NCBI GenBank assembly: GCA_034439815.1
Contig: JAWXBD010000249.1
Span: forward strand, 1-17,659
Source of the DNA: JAEUIT01 sp034439815
GTDB taxonomy: Bacteria > Planctomycetota > Phycisphaerae > Phycisphaerales > SM1A02
Direction: 5' to 3'
DNA: 17,659 nt
Position numbers and translations under genes: made by a program. Every line of letters starts with the position of its first letter. The first letter of the stretch is position 1. Shown in pieces: positions 8,081 to 16,052 of this stretch. The notes beneath the pieces were generated by a model that was given only the letters and a program-made list of their open reading frames with translations, was not told where the DNA came from and did no database searches.

Positions 8081-8297
8081 CGCGCACCTGCCGCGCTGCT
8101 CTCAGCGCGTAGTTCGGCCGGCACGGCGACGGCGCTCACTTCACCCCGGTGCACCATTCCGTGCTCCGCTATAGCATTTATGTCGCGAAGGAATGTGGCC
8201 TCCGAGGTCCGCATCATCTCCCCTAGATGGGTCACTCCGACCACGGAGCGTTCCTCGATGCAGCGCGCGTTGAGCCCATACGTTCAGCTTCGTGCAT
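8077..8297 (-). pseudogene. rhaR: DeoR-family regulator remnant (RhaR-like), HTH only
   Basis: A short remnant of a DeoR-type repressor directly upstream of rhaS. From ATG at 8295-8297 the frame gives MHEAERMG, then one base is missing near 8275. In the adjoining frame a DeoR HTH follows: CIEERSVVGVTHLGEMM, then SEATFLRDINAIAEHGMVHR, which matches the family pattern of a helix-turn-helix with S-E-A-T-x-x-R-D-x-x-x-L. Right after VHR the homology breaks: the sugar-sensing domain (normally about 180-200 residues) is gone and about 20 residues lead to a TGA overlapping the rhaS ATG. This suggests an internal deletion that kept both ends of the gene. In rhizobia a DeoR-type rhaR heads the same operon, which supports the name. 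As read it cannot make a normal repressor. Confidence 0.7.
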
Positions 8298-8313
8298 TCT
8301 AGAGTGTCGCTTT

Positions 8314-8348
8314 GTGATTGTCTTTGATCGATGTTGGTTGACAATGAC
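8314..8348. promoter_or_regulatory. Candidate operator: 9-bp inverted repeat between rhaR' and rhaD
   Basis: GTGATTGTC (8314-8322) and GACAATGAC (8340-8348) form an inverted repeat with 8 of 9 positions matching, spaced by 17 bp so that the half-sites lie about two helical turns apart. The right half overlaps a TTGACA box. A symmetric site in the shared divergent promoter region is what one expects for a local regulator such as the neighbouring DeoR-type protein, but the regulator assignment is inference. Confidence 0.55.
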
Positions 8349-8366
8349 AGGTTCGCGTGCCACTGT
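8338..8366 (+). promoter_or_regulatory. Candidate sigma-70 promoter for rhaD
   Basis: A perfect -35 box TTGACA (8338-8343) is followed after 17 bp by CACTGT (8361-8366), a poor -10. Transcription would start near 8373, about 20 nt before the rhaD ATG. A weak -10 suits a regulated promoter. On the minus strand TTGTCA, 16 bp and GACAAT could serve the rhaR'-rhaS operon. Confidence 0.4.
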
Positions 8367-8392
8367 CCAATGCCAATTCGCTGCGAGGTTGC

Positions 8393-10474
8393 ATGGCGTT
8401 GATCGAGAACAGGTGGGACGAGTGCGCTGCCCAGGGACTTTCCGAACCCGAGCTGCTGGTCTACCGATCCAATTTGCTCGGCGCCGATCATCGCGTCACC
8501 AATTATGGCGGCGGAAACACGTCCGCGAAAGTGCGCGCGCCGGATCCGCTCACCGGCGAACCGATGGACGTGCTTTGGGTGAAGGGCTCCGGCGGCGACC
8601 TCGGCACCATCACCAAATCCGACTTCTCCACGCTCTACTTGCAGAAGCTGCTCGCGCTTCAAACGCGATACACCGGCCTCGCGCACGAAGACGGTATGGT
8701 CGCGCTGTACCCGCACTGCACGTTCGACCTCAACGCGCGCGCACCGAGCATCGACACGCCTCTTCATGCTTACGTCAACCGCACGCACGTAGACCATGTA
8801 CATCCGGATGCGGTCATCGCCATCGCCGCCTCGGCCGATGGCGAGCACCTGACGCGCGAGGTCTACGGCGAGGAGGTCGGCTGGCTCGCCTGGCTCCGGC
8901 CGGGTTTCGAGCTCGCGATGCGCCTGCAGCGGTTCGTGAGCGAGCACCCGAGCGCGCGCGGTGTGATTCTCGAAGGACACGGCCTCATGACGTGGTCGGA
9001 CACTTCGCGCCAGTGCTACGTGAACACGCTCGACGTCATCAACCGGGCCATCAAGTGGCTCGAGTCTGGCGACCTGCCCCGCAGCGGCTTCGGCGAGCGA
9101 ATCGTCGCAGCCCTGCCTCAGGACGAGCGGCGCGCGATCGCGTCGCGTTTGATGCCTGAAATTCGCGGGCGGCTGACCGGCGCACCCAAGGTCGGGCACT
9201 TCGACGACAGCGAATCTGTTCTCGAATTCGTCTGCAGCGAGCACCTCGAGCGACTCGCTGCGATCGGAACCTCGTGTCCCGATCATTTCCTGCGCACGAA
9301 AATCCGTCCGCTCGTGCTCGCCTTTGAGCCGGGGCGCGAATCGACCTCCGACGTGACCGAGCGCCTGCCGCAGGCGCTAGATTCGTACCGCGCGGAATAC
9401 GCTGCGTACTACGCACGCTGCAAGCGGGCCGCCTCGCCGTCGATGCGCGACGTCGACCCGATCGTCTACCTCGTCCCCGGCGTCGGCATGATCACATTCG
9501 CTGCGGAAAAGAGCACCTCGCGCATCGCGGCAGAATTCTACGTCAACGCAATCAACGTGATGCGCGATGCTTCGCGCGCCTCGACATATCGCGGCCTACC
9601 TGAGCAGGAAGCGTTCGACATCGAATACTGGACGCTCGAAGAGGCGAAGCTGCAGCGCATGCCGAAGCCCAGGCAGCTCGCGGGCCGCGTGGCGCTCGTC
9701 ACCGGTGGCGCCGGTGGCATCGGCCTTGCTATCTCGAACCGGCTGTTGGCCGAAGGGGCCTGCGTGATCCTCTGCGACATCGACAACGCCGCGCTCGAAA
9801 GTAGTCAGACGGCACTGCGCAAGCAGTTCGGCAAGGATGCGGTCGCCGGCGTCTGGATGGATGTGACCAACGAGGATTCGGTGACCTCGGCGTTCCAGCA
9901 AGCCGCGTGGCTTTTCGGCGGACTGGACATCTGCATCTCGAACGCCGGGATCGCGTCCGCTGCGCCGATCGAGGCGACGACCATGGCGCTTTGGTCCCGC
10001 AACTTCGACATCCTCGCCACCGGATACTTCCTCGTTAGCCGCTCGGCCGTGCAGCTGCTGAAGGCCCAAGGACGCGGCGGGTCCGTCGTGTTCATCGGCT
10101 CGAAGAACGCCCTGGCCGCTTCCTCTGGCGCCTCGGCCTACTCCGCGGCGAAGGCCGCGGAGCTGCATCTCGCGCGCTGCCTTGCGCTCGAATGCGCGCC
10201 CCAAGGGATCCGAGTGAACGTCGTGAATCCCGACGCGGTGCTGCGCGGCTCGCGCATATGGCAGGGTGAATGGGCCGAGCAGCGGGCGAGCCAGCTCAAG
10301 ACAACAGTGGAGGAGCTCGAATCGGTGTACCGCGAACGCAGCCTGCTCAAGCGCAGCGTGTTTCCCGAGGACGTTGCCGAGGCCGTGGCGTTCTTCGCTT
10401 CCGAGCGTTCGGGCAAGTCCACGGGCAACATCATCAACGTGGACGCCGGCAACGCCGCGGCCTTCACGCGGTAA
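8393..10474 (+). CDS. rhaD: Bifunctional rhamnulose-1-phosphate aldolase / lactaldehyde dehydrogenase RhaD
   Basis: A 693-residue fusion enzyme of rhamnose catabolism. The N-terminal class II aldolase/adducin domain (about 1-400) splits L-rhamnulose 1-phosphate into dihydroxyacetone phosphate and L-lactaldehyde; Zn-site candidates are H135 and H137 (HVHPD) and H196 (EGHGLMTW). The C-terminal short-chain dehydrogenase domain (about 430-693) would oxidise L-lactaldehyde to lactate: TGGAGGIG at 437-444 binds NAD, SNAG follows, and the active site is Y583 and K587 (YSAAK). I chose ATG at 8393 (MALIENRWDE), which matches family N-termini and has GAGG just upstream; an in-frame GTG at 8357 would add 12 residues. 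It opens a + strand operon with rhaI 22 bp downstream. All key residues are present; intact. Confidence 0.92.
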   Translation: MALIENRWDECAAQGLSEPELLVYRSNLLGADHRVTNYGGGNTSAKVRAPDPLTGEPMDVLWVKGSGGDLGTITKSDFSTLYLQKLLALQTRYTGLAHEDGMVALYPHCTFDLNARAPSIDTPLHAYVNRTHVDHVHPDAVIAIAASADGEHLTREVYGEEVGWLAWLRPGFELAMRLQRFVSEHPSARGVILEGHGLMTWSDTSRQCYVNTLDVINRAIKWLESGDLPRSGFGERIVAALPQDERRAIASRLMPEIRGRLTGAPKVGHFDDSESVLEFVCSEHLERLAAIGTSCPDHFLRTKIRPLVLAFEPGRESTSDVTERLPQALDSYRAEYAAYYARCKRAASPSMRDVDPIVYLVPGVGMITFAAEKSTSRIAAEFYVNAINVMRDASRASTYRGLPEQEAFDIEYWTLEEAKLQRMPKPRQLAGRVALVTGGAGGIGLAISNRLLAEGACVILCDIDNAALESSQTALRKQFGKDAVAGVWMDVTNEDSVTSAFQQAAWLFGGLDICISNAGIASAAPIEATTMALWSRNFDILATGYFLVSRSAVQLLKAQGRGGSVVFIGSKNALAASSGASAYSAAKAAELHLARCLALECAPQGIRVNVVNPDAVLRGSRIWQGEWAEQRASQLKTTVEELESVYRERSLLKRSVFPEDVAEAVAFFASERSGKSTGNIINVDAGNAAAFTR

Positions 10475-10496
10475 GCCCAGGTCACGAGGGGCGGCC

Positions 10497-11783
10497 GTGA
10501 TCGATCGCAATTTCATCGCTGAGGACAACCGGACGCGCAGTGCGGCGCTGCAGAGCGACTACGCGGCACTTGGCGCCTCGCTCGAGCGTCGTGGCCTCAA
10601 CATCGAAAGTATCACGGCCGCGGTGTCCCGTTTCGCAGTCGCCATTCCGTCGTGGGGGGTGGGCACTGGCGGAACACGCTTCGCGCGCTTTCCCTGTCCT
10701 GGCGAGCCGCGCGGCATCGGCGAGAAGCTGGAGGATTGTTCGGTCATCCACGGGCTGACGCGGGCGACGCCAACGGTGTCGCTGCACCTGCCTTGGGACC
10801 GAAGCGACGACTACACGGGCCTCGGAGAACGCGCCGCGGCGCTTGGGCTTGCGTTCGACGCAGTGAACTCCAACACGTTTCAGGATCAGGCCGGCCAACC
10901 ACACTCCTATAAATACGGCAGTCTCACCCATACGGACCTTGCCGTCCGCGACCAGGCCGTCGAGCACAACCTGGACGTGATCCGCGTCGGAAAGGCACTC
11001 GGCTCGAAAGCGTTGACACTGTGGATCGGCGACGGCGCCAACTTTCCGGGCCAGCAGCATCTCGCGCGGGCCTTCGAGCGCTACCTGGAATCAGCGGCGC
11101 GCATCTATGCCGCCCTCGATTCGGACTGGCGCCTGCTCATCGAGTACAAGCTGTGCGAGCCGGCGTTCTACGCCACGGTGATTCAGGACTGGGGCACCTG
11201 TCTGATGGCCGTGCAGACCCTCGGCCCTCAGGCGCACTGTCTCGTCGACCTCGGCCACCATGCGCCCAACGTCAACATCGAAATGATCGTGGCGCGGCTC
11301 ATCCACGCACGGCGACTCGGTGGCTTCCATTGCAACGATTCGAGCTACGGCGACGACGATCTAGACAGCGGATCCGTCGATCCTTATCGCCTCTTCCGCG
11401 TGTTCAACGAGCTGGTGGACGCCGCAACGCGGGTCGCGCCAGACCTGACTCCCGCATACATGCTCGATCAATCCCATAACGTGACGGACCCGATCGAAAG
11501 TCTGATGACGAGCGCGATCGAACTGCAGCGCGCGTACGCGCAGGCCCTGATCGTGGATCGCGCCCAGCTCGATTTGCATCAACAGGCTAACGATGCGCTG
11601 ATGGCAGAACAGACACTCAAGCGCGCCTTCACGACGGACGTGAGCCCGATCCTGGCGCGCGCACGCGAGCGCGCCGGCGGCGCGATCGATCCTGTAGCGA
11701 CTTATCGAAAGAGCGGCTATCGCGTCGACTGCACTCGCCGGCGGCCCAGTCGCAGCGCGGGCGGTTCCGGCATCATCGGATAG
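10497..11783 (+). CDS. rhaI: L-rhamnose isomerase (Pseudomonas stutzeri / RhaI type)
   Basis: A 428-residue TIM-barrel isomerase that converts L-rhamnose to L-rhamnulose in the cytoplasm. It is the xylose-isomerase-like type, not the E. coli RhaA type. The metal ligands known from the P. stutzeri enzyme (E219, D254, H257, H281, D289, D291, D327, from memory) all have counterparts here three residues earlier: E216 (IEYKLCEP), D251 and H254 (DLGHHAPN), H278 (FHCNDSS), D286 and D288 (GDDDLD), D324 (MLDQSHN). The start is GTG at 10497 with GAGGGG 6 nt upstream; the frame stays open upstream to 10266, but that overlaps rhaD. The C-terminal tail is Arg/Ser-rich and poorly conserved. It lies between rhaD and the rhamnosidase gene with gaps of only 22 and 25 bp, so co-transcription is likely. 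Intact. Confidence 0.93.
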   Translation: MIDRNFIAEDNRTRSAALQSDYAALGASLERRGLNIESITAAVSRFAVAIPSWGVGTGGTRFARFPCPGEPRGIGEKLEDCSVIHGLTRATPTVSLHLPWDRSDDYTGLGERAAALGLAFDAVNSNTFQDQAGQPHSYKYGSLTHTDLAVRDQAVEHNLDVIRVGKALGSKALTLWIGDGANFPGQQHLARAFERYLESAARIYAALDSDWRLLIEYKLCEPAFYATVIQDWGTCLMAVQTLGPQAHCLVDLGHHAPNVNIEMIVARLIHARRLGGFHCNDSSYGDDDLDSGSVDPYRLFRVFNELVDAATRVAPDLTPAYMLDQSHNVTDPIESLMTSAIELQRAYAQALIVDRAQLDLHQQANDALMAEQTLKRAFTTDVSPILARARERAGGAIDPVATYRKSGYRVDCTRRRPSRSAGGSGIIG

Positions 11784-11808
11784 CGAGACGGACAAAGAGG
11801 GGGGACCG

Positions 11809-13599
11809 ATGCGACGTCCATTGCGCCTACGAATAGCCATGCTGGCGACAGGCTGCGTGCTGCTCGCAGCCACAGTTTCGAGTCAGGCGGAACGTCGACT
11901 GCCGCCGGTCTTTGGTGCCAGGGATGCCGCGCGGGCAAGCGAGTTCGACACCCGCATCCGGACATACCTCACTCCGACGCGGGTCGTCTGGGTGTCCGAC
12001 GCGACGGGTGCGCAAGTCGTCAATCCACAACGCCTGCTTACGACCGGCACCACCACCGGGCAGGCCGAACTGGTGAATCGGGATCTGGCCTCGCTCAGGA
12101 GCGACGCCAACAATCGCGGCGCAATCCTTCTCGACTTCGGCCGTGAGATCCACGGCGGCGTAAGGCTGGTCACCGGTATGTGGGAAAGCAAGCGGCCTGT
12201 GCGAGCGCGCATCCGATTCGGTGAATCGGTTTCGGAGGCCATGTCCGATGCCGGCGGCGAGAGCGGCGCGACCAACGATCACGCTATTCGCGACGATAGC
12301 CACCTCCTCCCGTGGCTCGGCACCATCGAGATTGGCTCGACTGGATTTCGTTTCGTCCGCATCGATATGGCCGAACCGGACGCGGAGCTTCTTTTGCGGG
12401 AAGTGAGCGCAGCGTTCGTGTATCGCGACGTCGAGTATCTCGGCTCCTTCCACAGCAGCGATGAGCGTCTCAACCGCATCTGGCTCACCGGAGCGTACAC
12501 GGTCCACCTCAACATGCAGAACTACCTCTGGGACGGCATCAAGCGCGACCGCCTGGTGTGGGTTGGCGACCTGCATCCAGAGGTGATGACAATTTCAAGC
12601 GCCTTCGGGCACCACGACATCGTGCCACGGAGCCTCGATCTCATCCGAGATGCAACGCCGCTTCCAGAGTTCATGAACGGCATCAGCTCGTATTCGATGT
12701 GGTGGGTGGTAATCCATCGCGAGTGGTACCGTCTGTACGGCAACCTCGATTACCTGCGCGCCCAGCAGAACTATCTCCGCGGTCTGCTTCATCTGCTAAT
12801 CAGCAAGACGCGCAACGGTCGCGAGCAGATCGATGGTTGGCGCTTCCTCGACTGGTCGACGGAAGGCAACGAGCAAGCCGTGGATGCCGGGTTGCAGGCG
12901 TTGATGGTTATCGCCCTGGAATCCGGTGCTGAACTTAGCGAGGCACTCGGCGACGAGAAGACCGCCGACGACGCACGCAAAGTTGTGGCACAGGCACGCC
13001 GTCACGCCGCACCGAAGACCGACAACAAGCAGGCGACGGCGCTCCTCTCACTCGCCGGCCTCGTTTCCGCGAGGAAGGCGAACGAAACGCTCTCGCAAGG
13101 CGGCGTGCGAGGGTACAGCACCTTCTACGGCTATTACATCCTTCAGGCGAAGGCAAAAGCCGGCGATTACGTCGGCGCGATGAACGCGATCCGCGAGTAC
13201 TGGGGCGGCATGCTCGACCTCGGAGCGACGAGTTTTTGGGAAGACTTCGACGTCGCCTGGCTCGAAAACGCCGGTCGAATCGACGAGCTGCCGGTCGAGG
13301 GCAAACGGGACGTCCATGCCACTTATGGCGAGCACTCCTATAAGAAGCTACGGATGAGCCTCGCCCACGGCTGGGCGACCGGGCCAACCTCATGGCTCAC
13401 CGAGCACGTCCTCGGAGTGCAAGTTGTGGAGCCCGGCAGCAAAACGCTGCGCATCCGCCCGAATCTCGGCGACCTATCATTCGTAGAAGGGACTTTTCCG
13501 ACACCTCTGGGACTCGTGAAGCTCCGTCACACACGGCAGCCCGACGGAAGCGTGAAGACCGACATCGAGGCACCGCCCGGCGTTCGCCTGATCTACTAG
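11809..13599 (+). CDS. Secreted alpha-L-rhamnosidase-like protein (GH78 type)
   Basis: A 596-residue predicted glycoside hydrolase that would release L-rhamnose from plant or bacterial glycans. A Sec signal peptide is clear: RRPLRLR, a hydrophobic core, then SSQA before ER at about residue 27. An N-terminal beta-rich part (30-210) is followed by an (alpha/alpha)6 catalytic domain, with DGIKRDRLVWVGD at 242-254 matching the conserved GH78 RDER-LGW-GD block, though the Arg-Asp-Glu-Arg core here reads RDRL. WEDFD, then SLAHGWATGPTSWL, and the C-terminal beta-sandwich (GVQVVEPGSKTLRIRPN) also fit GH78. It is shorter than many GH78 enzymes, lacking extra N-terminal modules. ATG at 11809 has a strong GAGGGGGG site upstream. 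The stop overlaps, tail to tail, the stop of the aminotransferase remnant. Exact activity could differ within the family. Confidence 0.82.
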   Translation: MRRPLRLRIAMLATGCVLLAATVSSQAERRLPPVFGARDAARASEFDTRIRTYLTPTRVVWVSDATGAQVVNPQRLLTTGTTTGQAELVNRDLASLRSDANNRGAILLDFGREIHGGVRLVTGMWESKRPVRARIRFGESVSEAMSDAGGESGATNDHAIRDDSHLLPWLGTIEIGSTGFRFVRIDMAEPDAELLLREVSAAFVYRDVEYLGSFHSSDERLNRIWLTGAYTVHLNMQNYLWDGIKRDRLVWVGDLHPEVMTISSAFGHHDIVPRSLDLIRDATPLPEFMNGISSYSMWWVVIHREWYRLYGNLDYLRAQQNYLRGLLHLLISKTRNGREQIDGWRFLDWSTEGNEQAVDAGLQALMVIALESGAELSEALGDEKTADDARKVVAQARRHAAPKTDNKQATALLSLAGLVSARKANETLSQGGVRGYSTFYGYYILQAKAKAGDYVGAMNAIREYWGGMLDLGATSFWEDFDVAWLENAGRIDELPVEGKRDVHATYGEHSYKKLRMSLAHGWATGPTSWLTEHVLGVQVVEPGSKTLRIRPNLGDLSFVEGTFPTPLGLVKLRHTRQPDGSVKTDIEAPPGVRLIY

Positions 13600-14340
13600 G
13601 CGGTCGCGAGTCCCGCGCGCAAGATCCGGTCCACCGCCTCGGCTAAGGCTTCGAGCCCCTCGATCGTTGCCTAGATGTTCGGGGACCCCGCATGCGCTGG
13701 AACTCAGCGTGCACGATCGGCACGCCCATGACGCGATGCGTCTCCCAGAGCTGGCATGCGATTGCGTCGGCCGAAAGGCCGTCGACCGTGAAAAGCGCCA
13801 GTCCGCACGACTGCGCAGGATCGCGCGACCTGAGGATCCGCACCGACGGGAGCTTCGAAACGCAGTCCTACCAGCGCGCGCGCCGGTAGCACATGCGCGC
13901 AGCGATGCGCTCGACGACGATGGCCCGATGGAACATCACGGCCTCCGCGAAGCGTTGTAGTTCGCTGCCGGATGCGTAACGAATTCCTCGAACTTGAGAC
14001 TATCTTCGCCGAACGCGACGGGTGCCGGCTGCAGCGGCCAAGTCGAGCGGCTGTTCGCCCGCCGAACGTATAAGAAGCCGGTGCCGATCGACGCGAGCAG
14101 CGACTTGTGCAGGTTGACACCGTAGTAGATGCACTCAAGGTCGCGCAGCTTGTGCGGGAAGTGCGCGAAGGCAGGGGCCCGTCGACAATAGTCTTGACGC
14201 CGCGAGCACCCGCCATGCGCGTGATCTCCCGCACCAGAAAAATCTGGCCCGCGAGGTCGTACGTGTTGCCGACCTCCACGGCCGAAGAGAACGAAGGTGA
14301 CCGCCCCACCCCTCCAGCGGCGCCGGAAAATGCTGCTGCG
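13596..14340 (-). pseudogene. Class V aminotransferase (isopenicillin N epimerase-like), heavily decayed
   Basis: Remnant of a PLP-dependent class V aminotransferase, split over several frames. In order on the minus strand: VEVGNTYDLAGQIFLVREI and ARGVKTIVDG (about 14290-14170); then, in another frame, AFAHFPHKLRDLE, GVNLHKSLLASIGTGFLYVR with the PLP Lys, and FEEFVTHPAANYN (to about 13960); then EAVMFHRAIVVERIAARM, ILRSRDPAQSCGLALFTVDG and VPIVHAEFQRMR; finally EALAEAVDRILRAGLATA. At least three frame changes and two in-frame TAG codons (13868-13870 and 13671-13673) interrupt it. Conserved NLHKW has become NLHKS. The N-terminal half is missing. Its stop (13596-13598) overlaps the rhamnosidase stop. 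It follows the cytochrome gene and probably belonged to the same operon. Not functional. Confidence 0.75.
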
Positions 14341-14401
14341 CGGACGCGGCGGCAGCCCGTGATGCGGGGACGAGAGCGCTGAAATCAATGGACGGGCACC
14401 T

Positions 14402-16045
14402 TCACATCGTACTCCGTTTCGATGCGACTCGCGCGGCAAGCGCCGGTTGCCACACTATCTGTAGTTGTGGATGGCTCGCGCGGAATCGCTCGATCGCCGG
14501 CGCGCTGATCGACGTCTCGTCGAGATAGACCGTATCAAGAGACGGCATGCGCGAGAGTGAGGCCAACCCGGCGTCGGTCACCTCGGTCCCATACAGGTTC
14601 AGAGTTTCCATGTAGGGCAGATCGCGAAGCGCACGCACCGTGTCGTCCGTGGCACGAGTACCGGCGAGATTCAGTCGCTGCAGGTTCCGCAGCCGCGCGA
14701 GCATTTCAAGTTGCTTCGGATTAGCGCGTACCCCGGAGAGATCCAGCCAGACGATCTGTTCCACAAACGCCGCAAGCCAATCGATCGGCAGCGGCGCGCC
14801 CGCGGCACCGTCGAAGCGCCGCTGTACCTCGAGCAGGCCGCTGCCGGCGAACAGGAAGTTAGCCTGAAAGGACGCCCGCAACATCGCGAGAACCTTCGGG
14901 TCGGGAGCCGGTACTATGCGCGCTAGAGCAGGAGATTCGCTGCTCACGCCCATCGCACGCAGGATTCCCGCGACAATCGGCGTGGGACTCGCCGCGCGTA
15001 TTGTGACGGCTTCGTCGGCGCCGCGATCGACCCACCAGAGCAGGAGCTGCCCTTCCGCTGGCGTGAGCGCCGGTCGACCACTCGGCGGCATCAAATCCTT
15101 GTGGCCTGCCGGCGCCATGATGCGCCGGACGAGCTCGCTTTCATCGGAGTCTCCGGGTACAACGGCCTTGCCGCTGTCGCCACCGCGGATCACGGACGCG
15201 AACGAATCAAGCCGCAAGCCGCCCTTCTGCGATAGCGCACCATGGCAGTCCCCGCATTTCTCCGCGAGAACTGGCTGCAGGATGCTGGAGAATACACGTG
15301 CCTTGCGCGGGTCGATGACGGCCGGAAGGCGCGCGCGAGCTTCGCCGTCGACTAGGCGCAGGGAGACGGGAATCACGCCATCCGCGGAGCCTTTGCCGAT
15401 CAAGAAGAGCACCACGAGTGTCGCGGCAATGAGCGATGTCTGCCAGCTAAGGAGACGGCGGCCACCGGGCAGGATGCGCGTGAGCCCCTCGTCCGCATTG
15501 CGCATGTGATGCCAGATCGCGGCGGACGTGTGTATCAGAAGAAGGCCGCAGAGACCGTACGCCAGGAGTCGATGGGTTCCTTCCGCCATATCTCCCAGCG
15601 ATTGATTTCCAGAGAGCGCACCCGGCCAGGGAAGAAAACCGAACAGCGGCATAGGGGTGGTTGCCGAGGAGCTCGCGACAAACATCCATCCGATCGCCGG
15701 TACCGCAATAAGCAGCACGTACAAGAGCGCGTGAGTCGCCGCGGCGGCTCGTCGCTGCCACGGATTGCTTGCCAGGGGCGCAGGCGGGCGATGGATAGCA
15801 CGTAAGCTAATACGCAACAGAGTCAGGAACAGTATCGCCATGCCGACCGACATATGCAGGGTGAACACGCGCTCCCGCTCGCCGCCACCAACGTCGGCCA
15901 TGCGTAAACCCAGCGCTACGGCGAGCGCAATTGCTGCCGCGGTCAGCCAGTGAATCGCGATCGTCGTGCCGGCATAGGCCGTGCCCGCTTCCCGGAGCGG
16001 GACGGTCGACCAACGCCATTGAGGGAGGTGCAAGCGGGATCTCAT
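14402..16045 (-). CDS. Membrane cytochrome b561 - cytochrome c - leucine-rich repeat fusion protein
   Basis: An intact 547-residue inner-membrane protein with three parts. Residues about 20-185 form a cytochrome b561 domain with candidate haem ligands H32 (AIHWL), H64 (LHMSVG), H158 and H172 and four hydrophobic segments. After another membrane segment (about 205-220) comes a c-type haem domain like the planctomycete PSCyt1 type: CGDCH at 264-268 and the Met ligand M319 in LMPPSGRP. The last ~150 residues hold leucine-rich repeats, e.g. LQRLNLAGTRATDDTVRAL and METLNLYGTEVTDAGLASL. This layout suggests electrons passing between the quinone pool and a periplasmic partner; that is inference. ATG at 16043-16045 is 7 bp after the DUF1501 stop, indicating one operon. 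Substrate and pathway are unknown. Confidence 0.85.
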   Translation of the reverse strand: MRSRLHLPQWRWSTVPLREAGTAYAGTTIAIHWLTAAAIALAVALGLRMADVGGGERERVFTLHMSVGMAILFLTLLRISLRAIHRPPAPLASNPWQRRAAAATHALLYVLLIAVPAIGWMFVASSSATTPMPLFGFLPWPGALSGNQSLGDMAEGTHRLLAYGLCGLLLIHTSAAIWHHMRNADEGLTRILPGGRRLLSWQTSLIAATLVVLFLIGKGSADGVIPVSLRLVDGEARARLPAVIDPRKARVFSSILQPVLAEKCGDCHGALSQKGGLRLDSFASVIRGGDSGKAVVPGDSDESELVRRIMAPAGHKDLMPPSGRPALTPAEGQLLLWWVDRGADEAVTIRAASPTPIVAGILRAMGVSSESPALARIVPAPDPKVLAMLRASFQANFLFAGSGLLEVQRRFDGAAGAPLPIDWLAAFVEQIVWLDLSGVRANPKQLEMLARLRNLQRLNLAGTRATDDTVRALRDLPYMETLNLYGTEVTDAGLASLSRMPSLDTVYLDETSISAPAIERFRASHPQLQIVWQPALAARVASKRSTM

Positions 16046-16052
16046 CGAACCA

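Noticed and set aside
8141..9286. A 381-residue minus-strand open frame over the start of rhaD
   Set aside because: It is antisense to the well-conserved aldolase domain and shows no family motif; the DeoR HTH homology lies in a different frame of the same strand.
10266..10496. Longer rhaI start inside rhaD
   Set aside because: This would overlap rhaD by over 200 bp and add residues with no homology; GTG at 10497 has a good ribosome site and gives metal ligands at a constant offset from the known isomerase.
11809..11889. Lipobox in the rhamnosidase signal peptide (ATGC in LATGCVLLAA)
   Set aside because: The Cys lies in the middle of the hydrophobic core and is followed by more hydrophobic residues; a Sec cleavage site after SSQA fits better.
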